A DNA stretch of 64,000 bases from Chaetoceros tenuissimus (Eukaryota > Bacillariophyta > Thalassiosirophyceae > Chaetocerotales > Chaetocerotaceae): positions 186,001 through 250,000 of the forward strand of contig BLLK01000056.1 of NCBI GenBank assembly GCA_021927905.1, given 5' to 3'. The notes under the pieces are model-generated. The model was not told where the DNA came from and searched no databases. It was given only the letters and a program-made list of their open reading frames with translations. The position numbers and the translations under genes were made by a program. This document shows positions 49,843 to 59,031 of this stretch, in pieces; position 1 is the stretch's first letter, and each line of letters opens with the position of its first letter.

Positions 49843-50378
49843 GAATGTTCATTCTTGGATGGGTTGGCAGCTTGTTCTAGTTCTTGTTGGAAGTTAGATT
49901 CACGTTCTTGGCCTATTATGAATACTTCCAGTACACTAGCCATAGCCCGATGCATCTCATTACTCCATATTTGTTTTACATTAATTACCAAAGTGACTTT
50001 ATCCCAATGTGTGTTCCTTTTTGTTGAAGGAACAGAAGAGTTGCTTCTTGATGCTGATGAGATGAAAACACTGCTGCATATGAGGAAACGATGACATGCA
50101 GCAGTGAATAATTAATCTAAGCTTACATAAATATTATTCAAATAAAAATAAGTATCTTATGATTCGTATTCGTATCCTAGAATATAAAATTGCCTTTTGA
50201 GCGCAAAACAAATACTTCTTCATAAAGCACGGATGAGAAGCCTAAACTTTGATCTTCAACTTCAACTTCAACTTCAACTTCTCGATCGACCGCGATAAAT
50301 AAAAAACACATCAGCTCAGCAAGCAAGAGCAAAATGTGCAACAACGAAGCAAATTTTAATTACCACTGACAATTCAAC
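49843..50378. other. Intergenic with a hexanucleotide repeat
   Basis: No gene seen. It contains four-plus copies of CTTCAA at 50254-50281, about 100 bp upstream of the TPR gene start, so probably in its promoter or 5' UTR. Confidence 0.45.
50254..50281. repeat. (CTTCAA)n short tandem repeat
   Basis: Over four head-to-tail copies of the hexamer CTTCAA, exact. Confidence 0.9.
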
Positions 50379-52280
50379 ATGGGAAATGCAAACTGCTGCT
50401 CCACTTCAAAGCCTCCTCAAGTCTCTTCCAAAGATGAAGAATACATCGACACGTCAGATGAAGCTCCAAAGGGAGTCAGTGTACACTGCATCTCTACAAG
50501 TCTATTAGAAGAAGTACAACAAATGAATCTTTCTCTATATTCTAAAATATACGAAATTGAAGATTTGCATTCAGATTCTCATGGAGTGATTCGAAGCAAG
50601 GGTGCCAATACTACCTGTCCTGAAGATGGTCATCTCGGCTCGTCGTATGTCGATGCTCTGGAAGGAGAAGATAATGTCGGGACAGCAAACATTATGTTGA
50701 GCTATAGCTGGAGTTATTCCATTCAAGATATCGCCAGTACATTAGTTGACTATTGTACAAATCATAATTTAGATCCCAAGAGAACATATGTATGGATCTG
50801 CTGTTTGTGTATCAATCAACATCGAGTTGCGGAAAGTATGAAGAATAAAAGTGATGCTGTTACATTTGAAGATTTTCGAGATATCTTTCATCAAAGAGTT
50901 ACAAAGATTGGTCATATTGTAGCCATGTTTGCACCTTGGACTCAGCCTCTCTATCTGGTGAGTTGAATATGAATCCGTATCTTATCTTTTATATATCATA
51001 GGCAACTGATGTACTCATTAACTTTTCATTCTTTCGTAGACAAGAATTTGGTGTGTTTTTGAATTCTAGTACACCGCAAATGAAAACAAGAACTGCAAGG
51101 TAACAATCACAATGCCTCCAGATGAAAAGAAGGCATTTCTAAATGCAATGGAAAATTCTTCCGAGGGCATTGATCAGCTATATTCCTTTCTTGCAAAAAC
51201 AAGAGTGGAAAATGCACAAGCATCCGTGGAAGAAGATCGGGTTCGGATTCTAAAATTAATAGAAGAAGGACCAGGATATGATACATTGAATCATGCAGTG
51301 AATGATTGTCTTCGAGATTGGTTGAAGCAAGTAATTGTGATTGAAGTAGAATCTAGAGAACGGAATTCATCAAATGTACAACATGATTTGGATTTGGCGA
51401 GGTTGTATTCGGTAGTAGCAGAGATTTTATTTCGCAATGGAGAGAAAGATCAAAGCTTGCAGTTGTTTGAGAAAGCTCTAAACATTCATAAAAGTGTTTA
51501 TGGCGAAGAGCATGAAAGTACTGCAACGACATATAATAGCATAGGTGTGAATTTGAAGCATTTGGAAAGGTATGACGAAGCAATCGAGGCATACTCCAAA
51601 GCAGCATTGATACGAGAAAAAGTCTTGGGAAAGAATAGTCCAGAATGTGCATCTACATATAACAATCTTGGCTCTTTATATTCCAAAATGAATCGATACA
51701 ATGATGGATTAGAGCAATTTCAAAAGGCTTTGGACATCCGAATACATGCTCTTGGCAAAATGCACGCAGACGTGGCTAACTCCTACAGTAACATAGGTGG
51801 CGCACTCTATCAGCTTGGACGATATAAAGAAGCACAAATAGAGCACAAGAAGGGTTTAGATATCAAACTAAAACTTTACGGAGAAGATCATCCAGATACA
51901 GCTGCAAGCTATGAAAATATTGGTCTAGTTTACAAAGAAGAAGGAGATACAAAAGCTGCAATAGAAAATCTCGAAAAAGCATACTCGATCAGAGCCATAC
52001 AGTCAAGGTAGAAAAGATTCTAAGAGATCTTGAATTAGACGAGAAAGAAAGTATTATAGATGAATTGGATGAACCAATGATGATGCAAGCATTCGAGATG
52101 CCTGAACCAATGATGTTGCAAGCATTCGAGATGCCTGAGCCTCTAATGGTACAAACCATGGAGATGCCCGAACCAATGATGATGCAAACTATGGAGATGC
52201 CCGAACCAATTATGATGCAGACTATGGAGATGCCAAAACCTCCTACTTTGCCTTCAACTCGTCATTCGGGAGGTGATTAG
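50379..52280 (+). pseudogene. N-acylated TPR protein with W-C-V-F-E motif, two disruptions
   Basis: Exon 1 (50379-50957) starts MGNANCC, a good N-myristoyl/palmitoyl motif for membrane attachment. It contains NIMLSYSWSYSIQDIASTLV and YVWICCLCINQHRV. Exon 2 after the AG at 51039 reads TRIWCVFEF, then TAG (51067-51069), then YTANENK in the same frame. In relatives this motif runs on without a gap. The rest has five to six kinesin-light-chain-like TPRs (ESTATTYNSIGVNLKHLERY, ECASTYNNLGSLYSKMNRY). The TPR frame ends at 52011, but the other frame continues the same kind of protein (HTVKVEKILRDLELDEK) into an 11-aa repeat, MPEPMMMQTME, five times, ending 52280. An alternative acceptor at 51068-51069 would remove TRIWCVFEF and the TAG together. 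Either alternative splicing plus a shorter C-terminus, or a recently broken gene. Confidence 0.65.
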
Positions 52281-52376
52281 GCTCAACTACGACCAAAATA
52301 TTCTGTGTGATAAATGCATGTACCAGATATGCAGAAGTAGATAGCAATCTTAGTAACTTAATTTTCATTTTTAATG

Positions 52377-53053
52377 TCATATAGGTCCATAGTTTGACGT
52401 CTCACGATGCTTTTGGCTGAAACGTTCCGGATCTTCGAGTTCTTCCTCTCCATTTGTACTCGAATTCCTTTTTCTGAGGATAATAGGTCCTATTGTACCA
52501 ATTAAAAAGAAAGGAATAGATACTCTGAAAGCGATAGCACTGCCAGCAAATGGCTCGTATTTGGAATAAGCATCATTTTCATTGACAAGTCCTTCGGCTG
52601 TGAAGTAGTATTGAAAAGTATCTTCGCAACCGGTATTTCTGCTTCCTGCACCACTGCCATTGCTGAGTTGTTTTGTCTTCAGGAATTCCTTCGAACAAAT
52701 AATTGAGAAACTAAGTTGAAAGCCAAATATTAATTTTGAAACGAAAGTATCTATGCACTTACTACTCTTGTTATAGTACACCGTGGATTAGATATTCTTC
52801 TAAAATCGCCGCTTGGATCTATATCTTTGATGTAAGATGTAAGATTTGAAGCGAGGCATCAAAACACGATTCTAGTGATTAATGAAATTATGGAAAGACT
52901 TATGAAAACTTTCATTGTTCCTTTATGCTTGCAGTTTTCTTCTTCTTCTTCAGAATAAAGTCGTGCCTCATCATAGGAAGGCCATGCCTGCTTTCGAACT
53001 TGCATAGATTCAGTAATATTGGCTTTATTGTTAGATAATGTTTTGCTTTCCAT
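52377..53053 (-). pseudogene. Decayed paralogue of the two-TM protein at 2290-3304
   Basis: On the minus strand: ATG at 53053, an acidic cytosolic start, one membrane helix (VFISLSIISLITRIVF), then a TGA at about 52859-52861. The same frame continues CLASNLTSY and DIDPSGDFRRISNPRCTITR. After an intron with a GTAAGT donor, a second exon reads EFLKTKQLSNG, NTGCEDTFQYYFTAEGL, AFRVSIPFFLIGTIGPIILR. The 2290 gene has KFVKTKQL, TGCEDSYEYYFTAEGL and a second helix at matching places. About 70 residues of the Cys-rich loop and the long tail are missing here. The internal stop plus the deletion suggest a pseudogene or a rapidly shortened paralogue. Confidence 0.68.
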
Positions 53054-53934
53054 AGTGTTATGTAATGAGTTATGAGTACTATACGAAAGGTGTTCGTTTT
53101 AAGTTTGTGTGCTCATTAGTTGAATGTTGCATGCAGCATTTCGACTTTGCATTTTATTTTGAAAATGTGAGTGCAAATTGAAGCTGCATACGTGTAATAA
53201 GCCTATTTAGATATTTCGTCATTGTTGCGTCTAGATTAGTTTCGTTCGTCAATTCGTTCATCTACCTTTGAGTGCTCATAGCCATTCCATATAACTAGTA
53301 ATACAATGCATGATACATTTATTTGTGAGAAAGATTGGTAGGTATTCATGAATTTCAACAGTCTACTACGAAAGAAAAATGTCTGTTTTCGAAATCAATT
53401 TATTAGTAGTTGAATTGTTTCAGACCATCTTCTTTCTCATAAAATATTATATTTTTATTAAGTAGCCAATGAACATATTTATTCAAACAATATATGTATT
53501 ATTTTTCCGACTATTATCTCAAATTAGAAAAGTAACTTTTTCGTCGTTGTTTACCATCTACCCCTCTAATATATAGGGTAAACACTAAATCCAAACACTA
53601 AATCAAGCTTCAACATGACGAACCAGGTCCCTCTTCCAAACGTCACAATTTCCATTTCTTCAAACGGCAGCATGAGCTAAATAGCTATTATAGACTCCAA
53701 TTACATCTACAAGTACGTACCTGCAGCTGTCCGGCTCGGTCACTGAGTCAAAGTACAGAAAATACCAGTTGGTGAAGAAAAGCGTTGAATTATTGGCTTC
53801 GGAAAAGAACAGCAATGAATGAATGAAATGAATCTCTATTAATTCGTCTTTGTAAATAATACATTGTATCATATAATATATATATATATATTCAATAAAT
53901 ACAAATATACATATAACCTAAACATATATAAAAG
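53054..53934. other. 0.9-kb intergenic region
   Basis: AT-rich divergent spacer ahead of the desaturase. A short TA run lies at 53874-53891. No gene supported. Confidence 0.4.
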
Positions 53935-55509
53935 ATGGGAAAAGGAGGCTGTCAACCAACCATCACATCCAAGATTCAACCTTCCATCTCCAAGAGAAAC
54001 AAAGCCATCACTCATGATGAACTATCACAAAAGACATCCATTCAAGAATGTTGGATTGCCTATGAATCAAAAGTTTATGATGTTACACACTGGTTAGCCA
54101 AGCATCCGGGTGGTGTACGTAGTATCATGTCGGCTGCTGGTCAAGATGCAACTTCTGTCATGAAGTCATTGCATCATCCTTCCACTCTCGAGACAATGAT
54201 GAAGAGAACTCGTCAAGTCGGTGTTTTGATTGACAAGAAGACTGATGATAAAAATAATGACTACAAGGGAAAAGAGAAAAAGGAAGAAACTCTCGACAGC
54301 AAGGAAATGAGAGCTCGAAAGAGAAGTCAAGAGATTCATGATGAATTTCAAAAATTGAATCAAGAGTTGCAAGAGGAGGGATGGTACGATGCCAAACCGT
54401 TGGAATACATTCCTGATATTCTCAGAGTGGCAATGTTTGCCTTGATTGGTGTGAAACTTGTCTTGCTTTCTACAGAATCTACTTTCTGGAATCAAATTTC
54501 ACTCGTCATTGGATCACTTTTTCTCGGGCTTTTCTTGCAAAATATTGCATTTATGGGTCATGATGCCGGTCATGGATCCATTACTGGAAACTTTACGTTC
54601 GATCTCTACTTTGGCTTTCTAGTGGGTAATGCCTTTGCAGGTATCGACGTATCCTGGTGGAAATCGACACATTACGTTCATCATTCCGCCACCAATTCCT
54701 TACATGATGATCCAGATATTCAACATATGCCACTGCTGTGTTTTGATGAACGCTTTTATGAAAATCGTTGGTCCACCTATCATGGCAAATACATGACTTT
54801 GGATAAACTCGGAACAATGTTGCTTCCTTATCAACATTATTATTACTTTCCAGTCATGGCGGTGGCAAGAGTCAATCTATACATTCAAAGTATGATTTAT
54901 CTTTTGAAAACTTGTCCACTTTTCAAGGGAAAGAGTGCAGGAACTGAAATTGTAGATGAACTTGGACAAGTCAAGGAAATGTATGCTTGGCCTGCTCCAT
55001 CGCTCAAAATTTGGACCATGTCCGTGCTGAGTATCATGTTTTATTGGTATGTCTGTGTCTACTCTCTTCTCTCCAAATTATCTACACAGGATGCTGTCAT
55101 TTGCTTCTTTGTCAGTCACATGATGGCGGGATTGCTACATGTACAAATTCTATTGAGTCATGTTGCCATGCATTATTGTGCAGATGGACATGGATCTACG
55201 GATGCCATTACAGCACCCAATGGCAATGATTCCGCGGGATATTATGAATGGCAAGCTTTGTCTACCATGGATGTTGATTGTCCGACTTGGATGGATTGGT
55301 TTCATGGGGGGTTGCAGTTTCAATTGGAACATCATTTGTTTCCAAGAGTGCCGAGACGCCATTTGAGAGCATTGTGTCAAAGGACTGATGCTATTTTTGA
55401 AAAGTACAATGTTCCAGTGGTGAGAATCCCGTTTGTGGAGGCGAATCGTAAAGTTTTGAGACATATGGCGATTGTGGGTGCCAAGGCTGCAAAAGTCAAG
55501 AGTATGTAA
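53935..55509 (+). CDS. Cytochrome-b5 front-end fatty acid (or sphingolipid) desaturase
   Basis: 524 aa, single exon. Residues about 28-95 are a cytochrome b5 domain with the heme motif KHPGG (residues 56-60). Three histidine boxes follow: GHDAGH (near 208), THYVHH (near 245) and the front-end hallmark QFQLEHH (461 onward), where Gln replaces the first His. Four or more membrane helices lie between. These features define delta-5/6/8-type front-end desaturases that insert double bases between an existing double bond and the carboxyl end, in the ER. In diatoms this makes the long PUFA precursors of EPA/DHA. The exact regioselectivity, or a sphingolipid long-chain base substrate, cannot be told from sequence. 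Confidence 0.93.
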   Translation: MGKGGCQPTITSKIQPSISKRNKAITHDELSQKTSIQECWIAYESKVYDVTHWLAKHPGGVRSIMSAAGQDATSVMKSLHHPSTLETMMKRTRQVGVLIDKKTDDKNNDYKGKEKKEETLDSKEMRARKRSQEIHDEFQKLNQELQEEGWYDAKPLEYIPDILRVAMFALIGVKLVLLSTESTFWNQISLVIGSLFLGLFLQNIAFMGHDAGHGSITGNFTFDLYFGFLVGNAFAGIDVSWWKSTHYVHHSATNSLHDDPDIQHMPLLCFDERFYENRWSTYHGKYMTLDKLGTMLLPYQHYYYFPVMAVARVNLYIQSMIYLLKTCPLFKGKSAGTEIVDELGQVKEMYAWPAPSLKIWTMSVLSIMFYWYVCVYSLLSKLSTQDAVICFFVSHMMAGLLHVQILLSHVAMHYCADGHGSTDAITAPNGNDSAGYYEWQALSTMDVDCPTWMDWFHGGLQFQLEHHLFPRVPRRHLRALCQRTDAIFEKYNVPVVRIPFVEANRKVLRHMAIVGAKAAKVKSM

Positions 55510-55938
55510 ATATGTACAAAGAATGAAAGAGAAAGAATAAGTAGGCAATGTGAAGAAATTGCTACTTTTTGAATTTTTGTAATTACACCAAGTGGTGTAT
55601 GGAACTTGTATTGATATGTATAGGAATCAATTCTGTCAAGATATTGTTTGCTAGATCAATTAATATAAAGTTTATGAGTATTTTGGTAATGAATTTTTGT
55701 AGAGTACGAGTAGATACGTTTGTTGCAAGTTTCAAAGATTACCAATGACAGCTTTCATTCACTTGTCGTCGGCTAATTTCTTCTAAAATAAGGCTTTTTT
55801 GACACCAAAAAAGATTTGCACAAACGTGTCTATCGTCCGAAAAAACATGAAGCTGATGATCTAATACTCTCATTATTCTTCACTATTGATATCAGATATA
55901 TCTTTGAGCTTTCTAACTAAGCAATACTACAAAGAAGA
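55510..55938. other. Intergenic
   Basis: About 430 bp with the desaturase 3' flank and the DNMT promoter. Nothing recognisable. Confidence 0.35.
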
Positions 55939-58900
55939 ATGAACAGGACTGTGTCAGATGAATCGTCAGATTCCTCAGATGATGACTCTGACGTTGGGAG
56001 ATATGACAGCAAGTTGAAACGACAAAAGTTGACAGAAGATACTGGTGATGATACCAACAAGAAGATGAGTGACTCTACGAGTAATACTGCTGTTTCTACT
56101 GAAACTGTTACTACTGCTGCTTCTACAAGCAATTCATCCGTATCTTATACTTCAGGAAGGACTAGTGACGTAGACGCAACTGATACAAAAGAAGTATCGA
56201 CTGACTCTATGAAAGTAGCTTCAACAAATAAAGAATACGAAGATACAGAAGACAGTGATACAGACTTCTGGCTCAAAGAAAGGTATGACAGTGAAGAATC
56301 ATGCTCTTTTATCCCTCGATATGCAATTTGTTGTCTGCAATGTAAATGTGATACTACAAAGAAAGATTATTACAGGAGATTTGTGGATCCCAATGGATTA
56401 CTCTATATGAATCATTGCGGAAACTCGAAGCAGAGCTTGGAACAGGGATTTGGAAATTCTTACTTGTATCACAAAGGTTGTTGCCATGGTTTCAAGGCTA
56501 CTGGCGAAGATTTCCAATCTCCTATGCAAGAAGCAATCTGGAATTCTACCTCTCAATATAACATTGATGAGTATAATAAGCTTAAAGAAGCTGAGGCCAA
56601 GCCTCTTTCGGATCTTATACAATCACTTAAAACAGCAAGGATAAAGCAAGTCACGAGAGATAACCTCGAAGATGATACGCCTGATGCATTGAAGCAAGAA
56701 GGAAAGACTCTCGAAATGTACAAACTTGAAACGAGCCAAGATTTTAGGGAGGTAAAGGTCGACTTTCAGAAAAGAATGGAAGAGAAAACAATGGACCATT
56801 CCCTAGTTGTATTCGATCTATTTTCGGGTATAGGGAGCGCGACTGTTGTACTTAAGAAGTTGCAATTGCCGATCAAGACGATGCTACATGTGGAACATGA
56901 TCCTGTTGCGAATTACGTGAGTCAATCTAACCACAAGGACGATGGAATTCAACATATTTACATCGAAGCATTTGAATCTGTCTATGGCTACGGAGACGAG
57001 AACTCTTGTGACAAGGAAAGGCTTAGAAAATGGATAGAGAAATATGGTCCTATCGACTTGGTAAGTTTAGAATTTACTTTTCTATAGATGAGTGTGTATG
57101 AATTATTTGGCTAATCATAATTTCTCTTGGTAAGGTTGTTGCTGGGGCTCCTTGCCAAAATTATTCTGAAGTGGTGAGTAATACTTTTTTACTTTACTTG
57201 TTACATTGTATTGGAGTATTTCTTATATAGTCCTTTTAGAATGCATTTTGCGATAGAGAGAAACAAAATGCGAAGTATCTACTTCAAGTCGGGACTCTCA
57301 TTAAAACAATCAATGAGATTCAAGTCGGGAAAAAGCCAGTTCTTTTCATGTCGGAAAATGTAGTATTCCGCAAATACGATGATATAATGAAAAAGTATAG
57401 TGATGTGACTTCAAATGGGCTACCTCCAGTTAAAATTGATGCTCAAGACTTCAGCCCCATGGTGAGGAACAGGTATTATTGGACCAATGTAAGTTAGGTA
57501 TAGAGTATTGATTTGTTGAAGGTCTTTCTCGCTTACTCCTGCCTCTTCTTTTGATAGATGCCTCCCGATACTCTAGAAGACATTGATGCTAAGTATCGTG
57601 CTACTCCTCACGAGCTTTTGGATGAAGGTTGGTCTATGGCAGCAAGAGCATATTCTTCCTGGGAAGAGATGGAATGCTTAACACTCAAGGTGAGAACTTC
57701 AGTGAATACTTGATCCACCTGAAGATACAACTCGATTTAAACTGTTATCTTGTGTACTTCCTAGGCAAACACTTCAATGGCTTCTAAAGGTAGAATTGAT
57801 GATATGAGAATGACAAAGATCAAAGAAACAGAAGTTGGAAGATTTATCAAGTCTACTTATTCCGTTTTAGAACGAGAAAAGATGATGGGGTTACCTATCG
57901 GTGAGTACTTGAAATTCTTTCCTTGAAGCTAGTCTTTCATTCCTGCGTATAAATAAATACTAATGTTAAGACTTGTTTAGATTACGTGTCCAAACCGATG
58001 AAGGAACTCTTTAATCAGCTTGCTATGAATGGGTTCTACTTCCCTGAAACAGAGGAAGGGACGACATACAAGACATGGTGAGTGAAGATGTCTAATGAAG
58101 CTAGCCGTGAGATATGAAATTCTAATTGAATTCTTTACGAGTTTATAGGTTGGATCAGTCACTATGGCATTTTGTAAAGAAGTGTCAATTCAGAGTAAAG
58201 AATAAGATTGGCGAGCATCCATATTTCGTAAGTAGTTACTGAAGACTTCGTTACTCATATTATTCACAAGACCAATTTGCATCTCATCCATTATCTTAAT
58301 CGTATCAAATATAAATGAAGCAAATTGAAGTGTCTGCACCTCAAGAAGGAAAGAAGAGTATAAACTTTTATGACGAAGAAGAATATTGTAAGCGACTTAT
58401 AGGAAATGGTGAGATGAGGGTATCAAATCAAAATATAGTTCTCAACAATACTTTTATTCACTCATGCCCACTTTTATTAAACTCGCTCGCCTTAGGTTGG
58501 TCCATTGTCGTTGTTGAACACATTTTGAAAGGCATCAAAGAAATGTATCCATCAAAGAACTTCTTTCGTCAATACCAAGGTGAGTAATTGAAATTGGAGC
58601 TGGGTCCAAACAGTTGGAAGCGTGTGTGTATGTACTATATGTTCTCTCGCCTAATGTTTCATCTCATCTTTTCTCAAACAGGCTTCAATTATACATTTCC
58701 ATGGCCGCGTAAGTATACAAAAATGATTAAACTTTTCAATCATGTATATACTATCATACTCAACTTGCTTTTTCTCATCAGCCTACAATGAATGGAATCA
58801 ACAAAACAATGCCGAGTCACAGAAAGAACAGAACGAGAAAGTAAACGAAGATAATGTGAATATGGCAATCACTAATGATTGCATTCCTAATCCTACAGAA

Positions 58901-59005
58901 AGTATATCGAATAGCACACCAATCATTAATAACGAACAATCAGCGACACAAGAAGAAGATAGTGATACAAACAGTGAATCTAATGACGGTGGCGCTTGGA
59001 TCTAA
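55939..59005 (+). CDS. DNMT3-like DNA (cytosine-5) methyltransferase, ten exons
   Basis: Exons 55939-57060, 57135-57173, 57240-57488, 57558-57689, 57765-57900, 57981-58077, 58149-58227, 58321-58579, 58682-58708 and 58782-59005 give 787 aa. The N-terminal 110 residues are Ser/Thr/Asp-rich. Residues about 125-200 are Cys/His-rich (CCLQCKCD, NHCGNSK, YHKGCCHGF), possibly a zinc module. The catalytic domain starts near 288: VVFDLFSGIGSATVVLKKL (motif I, AdoMet), VVAGAPCQNYSEV (motif IV, nucleophile Cys), FMSENVVF (VI), DAQDFSPMVRNRYYWTN (VIII), LALGWSIVVVEHILKGIKE (X). Motif VIII and X spacing match DNMT3. Motif IV has PCQ rather than the vertebrate DNMT3 PCN. Expected role: nuclear de novo cytosine methylation. 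The short tail is acidic and disordered. The exon 8 acceptor at 58319-58320 is the least certain. Confidence 0.87.
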
Positions 59006-59031
59006 TCATTTAAAAAATTAATTAATGCATT

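Noticed and set aside
52859-52861. The TGA in the decayed two-TM paralogue as another selenocysteine
   Set aside because: The position does not match a Cys in the intact paralogue and the gene also has a large deletion; decay is simpler.
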